From: Trichoderma breve
Taxonomy: Eukaryota > Ascomycota > Sordariomycetes > Hypocreales > Hypocreaceae
Length of the DNA: 64,000 bases
Direction: 5' to 3'
Assembly: GCF_028502605.1 (NCBI RefSeq)
Contig: NC_079234.1
Location: 806,001 to 870,000 of the forward strand
Translations under genes and position numbers: made by a program
The notes under the pieces: model-generated
Told to the model about the DNA's origin: nothing
Databases searched by the model: none
The model's input: the letters and a program-made list of their open reading frames with translations, nothing else
In this document: positions 36,639 to 47,330 of the stretch, one piece after another
Numbering within the stretch: position 1 is the stretch's first letter
How the letters are laid out: each line of letters starts with the position of its first letter

Positions 36639-37454
36639 TCAGTAAAGTGTAATGACTGTCCAAAGAGCGGGTTGGTCAAGAAGGCAAGGCGAAAGGCCGA
36701 AACGCCTCGGAAGCAATAGGGTGGGAATCTACTTTCATTTATTTCTCTTATTTCCTGTATTTGCAATTATATACATGTAATTAGGACATCATGAGCTACT
36801 GTATACTTTGAATACTTTGACTACCTGTAGATCGATTAGAAGGAAAGATCTTGATACATCCGGACGAGACATATAGCTACTGTGTAGTCTGCTGCCACTC
36901 AATACAAGACACAACTGCAGTATTCCATCAAAATTAAGTGCCAAATTTCGGTCCTAGTGTAAGATTAGTTACTACTCATTTGTTGACCAGCAATTGTATC
37001 CCGACATTTCCCTCACCGTTGTTTTCACGAAGGGTTATGTAGCTCCGACTGCGCCCCATGCTAACTCAGTATCGAATAAGGAGACACCACGATGGCCTTG
37101 CAGTGATTGTCCATTCAAACCCCTGGCACCAGTCCATCCCTTAGCACCCCAGCTAGTGAGTTATTCTCCGGATGGCGTTCGGCACTTGAATCCGGTGTGC
37201 CATCCGGGAGACTGCGTGGGGCTATGCCCGGACACTGTAACATGTCCGACTTCACGCAACTTGATTGGCTGAACGTGGACCAAGGCCTCCGGATATCAAG
37301 ATGTAGTCGTCTTCGCGATGAGTATATATATTCTTCGATCAATCGTTTATAAATGGTCTTCACTTCTCATAAGCATTCATTGTAAACACACAGTACAGCC
37401 CAAGAGTCTTCACTTCATATTTTGTATCGCAACATCATCAGCATCATCACCATA
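36639..37454. other. Intergenic region upstream of the FAD monooxygenase
   Basis: This holds the 3' flank of the ABC transporter and the promoter of the monooxygenase, including the inverted repeat at 37165-37211. No gene is seen. Confidence 0.5.
37165..37211. promoter_or_regulatory. CGG-containing inverted repeat, possible regulator site
   Basis: TCTCCGGATGGC at 37165-37176 faces GCCATCCGGGAGA at 37199-37211 across 22 bases. The arms pair except for one extra C. It lies about 245 bases upstream of the monooxygenase ATG. Opposed CGG words are the usual form of Zn2Cys6 dimer sites, but the spacing is long. Confidence 0.4.
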
Positions 37455-38660
37455 ATGTCAGTTCCAGCAGTTGCAATTATTGGAGGCGGTCCTAGTGGCC
37501 TTGCCTTGGCACGATTGCTAGAAGTCAACAAGATAGACTACGTTGTCTACGAACGAGATGCAACCTCTTCGGAAGAGGGTCAGGGCGGCTCTCTCGACAT
37601 TCATGGAAAAACCGGTCAAGTTGTCTTGAAGGAAGCCGGACTGTTTGACGAGTTCAAGAAGTATGCGCGCTGGGACGCCACCAAAACTCTTATTCAGGAC
37701 AAGAATGGAACCACACATCTTACGTTTGGTGAAGAACAAGATTCCCCGGAGATTGATCGCGCTTCGTTGCGCAAGATTCTGCTCGAGTCCATTCCACCAA
37801 GTAAGATCAAATGGAATCACGCCGTTGGTAGTGTGGAAAAGCTCGACTCTGGCAATTTCTCCATCAACTTCAAGAATGGCATTTCCGTTGCAGGCTTCAA
37901 ACTTGTTGTTGGAGCAGATGGTGCATGGAGCAAGGCAAGGCACTTGGTGAGTAATACCCGCGTCCGATAAAGGAGAAATATGCTAACAACAAACCAGCTC
38001 ACCTCAGCAAAGCCTCAATATTCAGGAAAGCATTACCTTGAGGCCAAGATTTCGAACTCAAACCCCTTTCATCCCACTATCGCAAAACTTGTTGGAAGTG
38101 GAAATCTCGTGGCTATGGGAGAAGCAAAGCAAGTTTCGGCTCAAGCGCAAGGAGACGGATCTTACCGCATCTATCTCGGTTTGACTGTTGCTGAAGACTT
38201 TGCCACAAATGGGCCTGTAGACCTCTCTAAAGCAGACGGTGAGGCTGCACGCAGTTATTTCGTCACCAACACCGATTTCTTCGGCACTTGGGGTTCTTCC
38301 CTCAAGGACATCATTACAAACTCTGAAGGTGCCTTCAGGCCCTGGCCGCTTTATCACCTTCCATCTGAGGCACTCTCTTGGGCTTCAGTTCCAGGTGTCA
38401 CTGTTATCGGCGATGCGGCTCACGTGTCTACCCCGTTTGTGGGAGAGGGTGTCAACTGCTCGATGTATGATTCCTTTGTGCTGGCGTCTAAAATCGCGGA
38501 ACACGGTTTGAGCCAGCTGGACGCTGCGGTTGCCGCATATGAGAAGGAAATGTTTGAGCGCGGCAAGGACTTGATTGAACGAAGCAACGGTAGTGCAAGC
38601 CTTCTGTTTGCACAGAACGCCCCCAAGCCCTTATTAGATGTCCTGAAGTCCGCACAGTAG
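37455..38660 (+). CDS. FAD-dependent monooxygenase, TetX-like
   Basis: Two exons (37455-37946 and 37998-38660; intron 51 bp) give 384 aa. The N-terminus has the FAD-binding Rossmann loop GGGPSG at residues 10-15. GGSLDIHGKTG, a PEIDRASLRKILLESI segment and the second FAD motif GDAAH (302-306) in IGDAAHVSTPFVGEGVN match the PHBH-fold class A flavoprotein group that includes TetX tetracycline-inactivating enzymes. Members hydroxylate aromatic or enol substrates with NADPH and oxygen in the cytosol. Fungal members often act in secondary metabolism or detoxification. No export signal is present. The full-size ABC transporter lies immediately upstream on the same strand. The actual substrate is unknown. 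Confidence 0.85.
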
Positions 38661-39026
38661 GATGTTTCGTCTTTGATCAGAGATAATCAGATCAAAGGGC
38701 CTTCATTTTCGCAATATCGCCCCGCGATCTTATTATAGACCAATTACTCCTGATCTTCAATTACACCTTGTGTCAGGATATGGGCTGTTAGGATGGATTT
38801 CAGGGACCTTACAATCGTTCACGCATTCAAGATTCAATTCAGCTCTCAATAATAGTTCACAGTTAGCAATGAGGAGCGATAGCAGTGTAGCAAACATAGA
38901 TAGATATATATTACAATTCTCGGCAACTTTGATCGTACATCACCTAGATTCTCCTCTATCTAATAGATACGAACCTACTTTTCTTTTACCATGTCCAAAG
39001 CAGTCATGCAGTTATATCGCATGTAT
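38661..39026. other. Convergent spacer
   Basis: 366 bases of AT-rich 3' flank between the monooxygenase and the minus-strand membrane protein. No element is seen. Confidence 0.4.
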
Positions 39027-40980
39027 CTACACGAACTGGATGACTGCTTCACCACTCTTGAGCAATACTGTGGCGTATGACCATTCTTCCTTTCTTTTCA
39101 AGAGAGCGACCTTAATTTCACTTTCTTCACTCTTTTGGAGACCATTTCCCATCTCCTCCGAGTTTTCCGAAAGAGGCATGTGAATCTTGTCTGCCCTGAA
39201 TATCGTACCCACCAATCCATCAATAGTGAACTGAGATCTCAACTCAGCTACCTCTTTAGGATGAGACCATATCATTATGATTGCCGCTAATGATATGATA
39301 CCACAAACGTAAAGTGCCTTGAGTGTTATTAAGAAATAAAATGGAATAATTGGCACCCTCGTCAAAAGTACCCTTGAGCGAGACTGTTCCATAATATTTC
39401 TTCTGCTGCTAATAGCCCCGACTGATAGCGATAACACGGCGTGAGACATAAAAGCTGAGGTGGTTTCCGCGATGTCGGCGGAGCTGTTGCCGGCGCTGGC
39501 AAAGTTGGCCGCGCATTGTAACGCGGCATTCACACGGTCGCTGCCAAATGGGCCAGACATGATACCACCAAGAGTGCTATTGGCTAGAGTAGTGTTGAAT
39601 GATGTTACAGTACCGTTCACCCAAGTATACGTTGCTTCATAGACGGTAGAAGAGCAATTTAAGATCCAAGACAATGTTTCGACCGTGTCAGAATGATAGG
39701 CAACTCCAGGATCATCTACAAAGCTCGTCGAATCAATCTGTTCTTTCACAGCCCAGGTCGCGAAATAGACTGGATTCTGATATGTGAAAGGCAAGTTCTC
39801 GGTGAGGCTTGAATTGCTAAAAAGCTTTACCCCCACCGGGGTTGACAGTGTGTTAAAGTCGCCGGTAAGTGCAGGTGTACAGTTGAACTTTGAGTCATTA
39901 GGATGCATGTGAGTGCAGTCATATGTTATTGGTTGACACTGGGTAGATACTGCGAATGTGCTGGCTTTGAAGTCGACGTTTGAGGAGCTTGCTGCATCTC
40001 CGAGATATAGAAAGGCCTGTGGTTGGTCTGTTGGAAAATAGTTTACTTCATTGATCGCAGACGCATTGTGTAGGACTTTGAAAGCCTCGCTGGCAGAAAT
40101 AAGGTAGCTTTTCCCCATCGCTGTTATGACGTTGCATGGAGAGCCAGTCTCATTTTTGGTGCAATCGCTACTTATAAGCCCCCGACCGAATGAGTGAACA
40201 GCAGGGCTATTGATTCGTAATTGAGTTTGTTCGACTGGTATAACCACGAAGCCAAACCAGGTATCAATAACTGGAGTTATAAGGCTTCTATAAATGTCAG
40301 TAACCGGGCATAAATGACTCAGCGTGCCAGAAATATGGTCTACTCGATAGCCGTGGATGATGAAGTAATACACTTACCCCAAGATTGTTGTAATTGCCAG
40401 GACAGAAACCACACCAAAAAGAGGGCCGTCAAATTTGCTTCCTCTTTTCACTCGATAACAGATTGCATCCCAAAGTCCGTGCCACCCACTGACCAGAAGA
40501 CCCAGTAGCACTGATAATTGCTTTGGCGTAAGAAGTTTGTGGACCTGTGCCTCCTGCGACATCTGGTTTATAGAATTGGCTGCAAAAAATGCCATCAATC
40601 CCGTTATCGTGCTTGATAAGTATGGAAGAAGCTTTCCAGCTGCAGAAGCGATAGTACTTAGAGACGATGGATTAAAGAGTACATAGTATGCTTTAGAACC
40701 CCCGCTGACCATAAAATTACTGATGGTGTTTCGTGGAGTGGAGGAAATATAGCCAGAAGCTTGCAGCTCAAGCAAGCCTGCGTTAAGCGATACGCGATTT
40801 TTAAAAATGATACCAATGAGAAACCCGGATACAGATGTCATGGCAAGGCATGGTACGGTAATTGCCAAGAGAATGGTTATATATGTGTTTGCTTCATGCC
40901 CTTGATCTTTTTTTCTTACCTCTTTCTTTAGTCTTGGTTGACGTCGGATACCAACATTGAGCCATCTTTGCGAATGATAA
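39027..40980 (-). CDS. Uncharacterised fungal membrane protein with large N-glycosylated loop
   Basis: Two coding blocks are joined by a 90-bp intron: upstream from about 40980 to 40378, then 40287-39027. The upstream block stays open past the listed start and reads RWLNVGIRRQPRLKKEVRKK before the first membrane span, so the true start lies in a further exon I could not place. Spans are near TYITILLAITVPCLAMTSV, GVVSVLAITTILG and, near the end, FYFLITLKALYVCGIISLAA. Between the last two lies about 320 residues with ten or so Asn-X-Ser/Thr sites and several cysteines, so this part is probably outside the cell or in the lumen. The tail is charged. Proteins of this plan are common in Pezizomycotina and have no known function. 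Nothing around it suggests a partner. Confidence 0.65.
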
Positions 40981-42465
40981 AGAAATTTTATCTTTGAGGT
41001 TCAAAAGGGAAAGAAGCAAGATTGGGAGTCAATATATCTAAATGGAAGTTTTTGGAAGAGTCTGCACCTTCAGTATTTATTCTCAATGTGTGTCACGCAG
41101 TGATCTTTGTAAGGCGCTCTGCATACACATCATTAGAACCGAGAGTGGTCATATCGAGAAGGCAGCCTGATCTAACGCTTGAACCATGAACGCATTGAGT
41201 AAACAACTATTACTGCCAATTCAAAACGTCTTGTACATGTACTACCTTGACTCACAATTTTGTGGCATATAGTAAGGCGAAGCTGAGCTAGCAGGCCTGA
41301 TGCCACTGGGGAGGCTGAAAAGGTGTTATGCAGTAAGGAGAGAAGATTGAGGACTGGTGTTACCGCGCATCTCTTAAGTTACACAAGTCGTACAACAATC
41401 ACTCAATATTCCACTGTAGAAGTACATAGACGGAGGCCACCTGTTGTTGCAGAACCCAAAATATTATAAGTATATCAAGACATAAAAGCCCTTACCGCTG
41501 TGCCTTGGACAGTTTGTTGAGTATGCTATGAAGCATTTGTTTATTATCTTTTAGCTTCAAAACCCCGGAGAACAAAAGGTTGGCGCGCTATTTCATGCAT
41601 ACATAGCTAGTATTAACTACCCAGCCTTTAGAGTAACGAATCATGGTAATTGGTAGTGTCATCCAGAATATTGACAGATGCCTACTATGTGGACTTGCCA
41701 AGCAGAGCCTTGTTTAGCCACAAGTTTCAAGGGCCGCGTGAACTTGAAGGTCTCAACTAGGCAGCGAAATATGTTGTTAAAAAAAAAACAAAAGGTCCGA
41801 ATAGCCTTGTTATCCAGAAGCCAAGGATCCGACGCTTCACCCCTATGAGCACCGAGCTTTTGATACACATTGTAGGACAAACACCTAGTGCCACTGTGGC
41901 TACGTTTCGAGGATAGTAAGAAACATGACTTTATTCTTAAGTCCATTTCGGCTAATGTTCTTGCCAACTCCTCGTCAACGAGGGTAGTTACGTGCATGCG
42001 TCATCTGAAGGCACAGCCACGTTCTCATAAGTACCAGGATACAAACATTATTTTGTTCTCAAATGGCTGATGCCTAAATGCGTAGATTAGTATCGTCATA
42101 GTTTCTGTTTTGAATACCCGATTGACAATGTTGAATCTCTGTACGCATATAAAGACTCGAAGAGAAAGCGCCGAGATGCTCTGATATTAATTTTCAACGA
42201 TCTACATGAGCATTCACCTAGTTGCGGACTCTACTGATGGTTAGATATAGGTTCAGGAAGAAATATCGCTCAGAAACACACATTTTATTCCTCCTTGTCA
42301 AGCGGCCTTGCACATGTAAGCCGTTGCCCGAATCCACATGTCAAGTTTAAATAATCGAAGCTTGCACTGCACTCACCAACTATCGTGTTCCAACCCAAAA
42401 CCGATTGCCTCTGTCTAAAGACCTAGGGCGATCCCAGCAGACCTGAACTATCCCAATTACCAATA
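40981..42465. other. Intergenic region, 1.5 kb
   Basis: This should contain the unresolved first exon and promoter of the membrane protein. A minus-strand ORF at 41659-41997 (112 codons) has no domain and is probably chance. Confidence 0.4.
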
Positions 42466-43170
42466 TTATGGCTTCTTGATACATTGGGTGCCCTTGTAGT
42501 ACTCATCCATCTTGCAACACTTGGAATCTCCGTTTCCTGCATTCCATGCACAGTAATACCCATTGCCAAAGTCACACGGTCCATCTCGGTAGCATGGCAG
42601 AAGCTTTGCATTTCCAGGGTAACATTTACCGTTCAATGCTTTCTGGCCGACACCGCAGCATATTGTATTGCTGGACGCACCGCCGGTGCTGTCGACAAAG
42701 ATGCTGACATTAGTGCAACATTGTGGTGTATTTCCTGAGCAGATCGTCTTCCCATCGGAGCATAAGATATTCGACGGATCCACGCACCTCCCGTTTATTG
42801 CTTTTTGGTTGAAGCCGCAGCACATTATAGCCCCTTTGTTGTCTTGAGTACATTGTGTTTTTCCTGAGCAAATAGTCTTTCCGTCGGTGCATAGGATCCC
42901 TGGAATTGGCAGGTCCACGCATTTCCCACTCACGGCTTTCTGGCCAGGAGCACAACAAACAGATGCTCCCAGTTGGTCTAGAGTACATTGAGAGGTGTTT
43001 CCAGTGCAAATGAGTTGACCAGAAAGGAGTGGACCGGGACAAGTACAGAGTGGGTAAAGGGAGAGGTCCGAGCTGGCAGATGCTGGGCTGGTAGATGCTG
43101 GGCTGGTAGATACCACAGAGGCTTGAAGCAGGCTAAGCGCGAGTAGCGCCGCAGGGATGAATGATAGCAT
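42466..43170 (-). CDS. Small secreted cysteine-rich repeat protein
   Basis: This is an intron-free 234-aa product with a clear signal peptide (MLSFIPAALLALSLLQAS). Three similar units of about 40-55 residues follow, each with the order Cys, DGKTICSG or its variant, Gln-Cys-Thr, then a CC pair, GQKA or NQKA and NGKC or NGRC. A fourth, diverged Cys-rich unit ends the protein (PCYRDGPCDFGNG onward). Paired cysteines should make disulfides outside the cell. No known family is recognised. It has the profile of fungal small secreted cysteine-rich proteins, some of which act as effectors, surface proteins or antimicrobials; which one applies here is inference. A Ser/Thr/Ala/Pro-rich linker follows the signal peptide. 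Confidence 0.75.
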   Translation of the reverse strand: MLSFIPAALLALSLLQASVVSTSPASTSPASASSDLSLYPLCTCPGPLLSGQLICTGNTSQCTLDQLGASVCCAPGQKAVSGKCVDLPIPGILCTDGKTICSGKTQCTQDNKGAIMCCGFNQKAINGRCVDPSNILCSDGKTICSGNTPQCCTNVSIFVDSTGGASSNTICCGVGQKALNGKCYPGNAKLLPCYRDGPCDFGNGYYCAWNAGNGDSKCCKMDEYYKGTQCIKKP

Positions 43171-44096
43171 GGCAGATATAGGAAGATTATTATTATAGAT
43201 TCACGAACAGTAACTTGCTGGCCGCCAATTTGTTGAGATTGAACGATGATGGATCGAGAAATCTGTTTCCTGATACTACGCCAGCTCTATTTATGTGCGC
43301 TTCCCTACATTGATCAAGGTAACAGTAGATGCCCTTTCTCCTCCATCCTCCGATATTTTCCTTCCTTGCTAGTATGAAATGAGACTGTTTTACGTGAGCC
43401 GAGACAAAGCGTCAACTTATGTCACAATTTGTTTCAATAGTGCTCTATTAATATGAAAGTACGAGTATGCAACACTACGGCACTTGATCTCCGAGTGGCT
43501 GAATATCTTGAAATGTCTATCGTGCGACTATTTAGCCACCGTATGCTGCTACATTCGACAACTACGAAATATGAACGGTCTATAAGAAACCACGCCTTTA
43601 AACTAATGTGACATACTAGGTCTTAAGCCGTCAGGTATACATAACCAGATTTGATTTATCTGGACAATAGCGCTGGAAAACAAGAGATATTAAATCTGGC
43701 GCCCTTTAATAAGCTGAGTTGTCTATCTGAAAGGCTCGGCAGATCTAGACTATTAAACCGAGACACGGGAGTTCCCGTTTCTTAGTGGATGTCATATGGC
43801 CTTCGTTCCCTTGAATGGCTGCCACACCAGTCTTACTTAGGTCCGTTAGGTCCCGTGGGTGGCGGTCGGCTCATCGGACAACCTTATCTGCACATTTAAT
43901 TTCCACGGGGAAAGGAAATCTCAAGTCTTTTTTTAAAGAATGCGAAGATGCTCACGTGTACTTCACTGATTTCATGCCAGCACATTATAATGATCAATTG
44001 GACATCTGAGCTACTTAATTTATGAACTACTGTCCGTGGGGAAATGGAGTTTTACTGATGGTTCCATGTTTACCCCGCCATTTCAGCGCTCAACGA
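43171..44096. other. Intergenic region
   Basis: This holds the upstream region of the secreted protein gene and the 3' flank of the CVNH gene. Only one weak plus-strand ORF (43815-44009) is visible. Confidence 0.4.
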
Positions 44097-44659
44097 TCAG
44101 TTAAACTGCATCACATTAGTTAGGTAATCTTTGTCTCGAAAGAACTCTTAGCAAATAGGGGAATCGCTTTACTCACCTCTAATCGGCCGTTGATGTTGGC
44201 AATTCGATCATCCAGCTGGATACCCTGGCGTTCACGGTATCCTCCATCTCGCATTGGCAGCTCAGCGGTCAAGAGGGTGCCCTCTAGACGGATATCATTG
44301 GCAGACTCGGCAAAGTCTTGAGCAGTGACACAATTGTTGATTAGCACGTGTTTTCTCATATGGCCATTTATCATTCAGCGCTGAATGAATGAATAAATGA
44401 ATGCCACATGGACATGTTAAGTCCAAAATACATCCCGTATGGGTGAATAAATTGTAGTAGGTAATGAAGATTCGGAGATTAAGAAATAGACAATGTACTT
44501 ACTAACGCCATCCCACATGAACCAACCATCTTCGTTGCCAATGAAGTTATTGAGGTCAATGCGGGATTGGTTCCAGTTCCCCTCTTCATCTGCAACGTCG
44601 GCAACGAGGATGTGGCCGTCCTCTAGCCAAATGTTGTTTGCTGAAGCTGAGAAAGACAT
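44097..44659 (-). CDS. CVNH (cyanovirin-N homology) lectin
   Basis: Three exons (44503-44659, 44177-44316, 44097-44105) give 101 aa. The last exon codes only Phe, Asn and the stop, after a GTGAGT...CTAAC...CAG intron. The protein is two tandem CVNH half-repeats: first SANNIWLEDGHILVADV with SRIDLNNFIGNEDGWF, then SANDIRLEGTLLTAEL with GIQLDDRIANINGRLE. Length and spacing match single-domain fungal CVNH proteins, which bind mannose-type or related sugars. No signal peptide is present, as is usual for this family. The biological role of fungal CVNHs is not settled; defence against grazers or cell-surface binding are possibilities. The first intron is 186 bp, long for the window. Confidence 0.88.
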
Positions 44660-45192
44660 TGTGACTGTTGCGTTTCCTATAAAGAGGGAAAAGAACTAAA
44701 GGCTGCTTAATTTGATTAAAGATTGGAATTCCTCCGAAATGCTGGTGCAATGGATCTTATATCTACGAAGGAAAAGCACATGATATTTGGAGCCTCAGGG
44801 GGCGGCTGTGTCGATGCCTAATACCCCTCATTGTGCCCCGCCTCATTTTTCATGCATGATGTTAATCGCCAGTGTTGAATTCTACGCTGCTGAAGTTCTC
44901 TCAAGTATTGTACATGTCGCAAGAGCACTCCGTAGAGTTGTCAATCATCAAGGCCATTGGTCGTATGTGCTTCTGCAAGGTTCATCAGTAAGGATGACTG
45001 ATGCTTATTATCTGCGTTCTATTCTCAGATGTTCTTGTTATACGCGCCTTGACATAGTGACGACTCTGCAAATCAGTATGACTACTACCGCGTCTAACAT
45101 GAAGCTAAGACGCGCCAGCTGAGAGTCCAGCCAACTACAACTACCGTATCCACTCAAGCTTGGAAACCCACAACCTGTCGATTCCCTTCGTG
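44660..45192. other. Divergent promoter region, CVNH / HET
   Basis: 533 bases between two divergent starts. A short ORF on the plus strand looks random. No clear element is seen. Confidence 0.4.
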
Positions 45193-47118
45193 ATGAATAG
45201 GCATAACATGGCTGGGCTGGAAACTTACCCCGAGCTTCCCGATTCGCGCAGCATTCGGGTCATCAAGCTTCATGGCGCCACTGGCCCCAGTGACGATATT
45301 CGATTCGACCTCATCACGGTGTCTCTTGATGCACCGTTGCCGTATGAGGCGATCTCATACACATGGTCTGGGCAACCCCTCGATCGACCCGTCTACGCCA
45401 ATGGCAGAGAGTATCTCGTCACTAGAAATGCGGAGGACGTCATGAGGAGGCTGCGCCCAAATAAGCCTGAGCATTCTCGCAATCTGTGGATTGATGCCAT
45501 CTGCATCAACCAGAAAGATGACAAAGAAAAGGCAGTAGAGGTACAGCTAATGTATGAGATTTATGCAAATGCAGAGCGTGTCAACATATGGCTTGGCCAA
45601 GGATCCGAATCAACTGCCCTTGCCCTCAAATGGCTGAGGTGGTATAGCTGGACGTTTTCTCCAGTCTGGAAAGCCCAGGCAAAATGTGCGGGGGCTATTA
45701 CATCTGCAGGTTCAATTTTTATAAGGCTGCTTTTGGGCATGGCCGTATTATGCATGTCATGTGTCTGCGCATGTATCATGCTGCTTGTTGGGGCCGTAGT
45801 CTTGTTTCCTTTTGGGTTGTTACCCATCTTCAAAAGTGGGCGGTCTTGTTACTCCCCATTTCAGCTTCTCCAACTAACACATAATACTGTTCCAGGCTAT
45901 AAGAAGCAGTTCCGAGATGGCTTGGCTGACTTGGCGTCCATGGAATACTGGGAGAGAGCGTGGACAGTTCAAGAAGCAAACGCCAACGAACTATGCTTTA
46001 TTCTATGCGGATCGTCTGCGCCGCTTCGGCTTGATCTATTTTACATGAGCCATTATATGATCCCGCCGATATATATCTTCAGTCTCCTTAACAACAGCAA
46101 ACTCAATCAGCGCTATAGCTTGCACATACTGGACATATTTCACACCCATGTACAGGCGGAGTTTGGCACCCAGATCTTTGACGTTCTTTGTAAGACAAAA
46201 GCAACGATAGCCAAAGATAAGCTGTTTGCCATAAGGGCCATGTTTCCTGATAGTCTGGGTGCATTGACTATCGATTATTCAGTATCCGACAGCGATATTT
46301 ATACCGAAGCTGCTCGTATCGTTCTAGAGGAGACACAGAACGTCGAGTTCTTTAGATATGCTTGCCAAACTAGTCGAGAGAACAAGTTTCCCAGTTGGGT
46401 ACCTTCATGGTCCGCGCTTATCGACATTCCTGATTGGATATGTAAATTTGCGCCGGCGACAATTTCCGAGGAGGCTATTATAACAGAGGACGATGATATA
46501 AAAATAGTCAAGTTGAAGGGACGGCGGGTTGATAAAGCTGCATCTGCTGTCAGTGAGCGCTTCCCACGTGTAGCACCCCTGCAGGTCCCCTGGTCACGCT
46601 CGTTGGATCTCAATGTTGCGCGCGAGGCCTTCGTGGTGTTTAGGGAATGGGTACATTCAACTGGTGCAGCAAACAACGAGGACCCCTGCATGCATCAACT
46701 GGCATGGATGATATCTCAAATGATCAATCTGGATGTCAATGACGTTCTGGCTTGGTTTCATTTAACATGGTCCGAAGATAATTTTGGTATGGAGAAGCTA
46801 TGGGACTACGGATTGCATGGGGGAGAAGTCTGCGATTCTCGGAAATTCACGGTGAACTTCTTGCAAATGGTCAGTGGAAGGTCGCTTTTCATGACGGAAA
46901 CAGGAAGGGTCGGGATGTCAACTTTGGTCATACGTCCAGGAGACGAAATCGCTCTACTTACAGGCGAAAAGCTGCCATATGTGATCCGAAAAAACCTCGA
47001 TCGTCCAGACAAATACTCGTTAGTAGCACCGTGTTGGGTGAGCGGTGCTCTCATGGGTGAGGAGTGGCCGGGTTGGAATGGGCAGCTGGAGGACTTGGAA
47101 GACATTGAACTGGTTTGA
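45193..47118 (+). CDS. HET-domain protein with hydrophobic insertion
   Basis: This is an intron-free 641-aa protein from the first ATG. The HET domain motifs are YEAISYTWSG at residue 51, LWIDAICINQKDDKEKAVEV from 98 with NIWLG after it, and WERAWTVQEA from 253. HET domains trigger growth arrest or cell death when unlike fungal strains fuse, and are related to TIR domains. Between the second and third motifs (about residues 166-216) sits a strongly hydrophobic stretch with two likely spans (IFIRLLLGMAVLCMSC, then IMLLVGAVVLFPFGLL). This is unusual inside the domain and suggests membrane attachment. The C-terminal half resembles that of other fungal HET-6-like proteins (LFAIRAMFPDS, a tryptophan-rich middle, GDEIALLTGEKLPYVIR). 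The gene is next to two further candidate incompatibility genes. Confidence 0.87.
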   Translation: MNRHNMAGLETYPELPDSRSIRVIKLHGATGPSDDIRFDLITVSLDAPLPYEAISYTWSGQPLDRPVYANGREYLVTRNAEDVMRRLRPNKPEHSRNLWIDAICINQKDDKEKAVEVQLMYEIYANAERVNIWLGQGSESTALALKWLRWYSWTFSPVWKAQAKCAGAITSAGSIFIRLLLGMAVLCMSCVCACIMLLVGAVVLFPFGLLPIFKSGRSCYSPFQLLQLTHNTVPGYKKQFRDGLADLASMEYWERAWTVQEANANELCFILCGSSAPLRLDLFYMSHYMIPPIYIFSLLNNSKLNQRYSLHILDIFHTHVQAEFGTQIFDVLCKTKATIAKDKLFAIRAMFPDSLGALTIDYSVSDSDIYTEAARIVLEETQNVEFFRYACQTSRENKFPSWVPSWSALIDIPDWICKFAPATISEEAIITEDDDIKIVKLKGRRVDKAASAVSERFPRVAPLQVPWSRSLDLNVAREAFVVFREWVHSTGAANNEDPCMHQLAWMISQMINLDVNDVLAWFHLTWSEDNFGMEKLWDYGLHGGEVCDSRKFTVNFLQMVSGRSLFMTETGRVGMSTLVIRPGDEIALLTGEKLPYVIRKNLDRPDKYSLVAPCWVSGALMGEEWPGWNGQLEDLEDIELV

Positions 47119-47330
47119 GACCACAAGCCACAAAAGTGGTTGTAACAGAAGAAATGCTTTTCATTCCTCGGAATCCTATATCGGACTCGAGACTACAGAA
47201 AGTGGCAAAACTTATAAGAGTCATGTACATATAGGTAGATTCCGCTAAACATATCCAACAGCCTTTGAGGGAGCAATGATATATTGGTCATCGCTTTGCC
47301 ACATTGAAGCGGCTTCTTTCTCATCAAATT

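Noticed and set aside
23505..38660. A secondary-metabolite biosynthetic cluster built around the methyltransferase and monooxygenase
   Set aside because: No polyketide synthase, peptide synthetase, terpene cyclase or dimethylallyl transferase is present, and the genes are separated by unrelated ones.
41659..41997. 112-codon minus-strand ORF
   Set aside because: No family signal and no neighbouring exon; probably chance.
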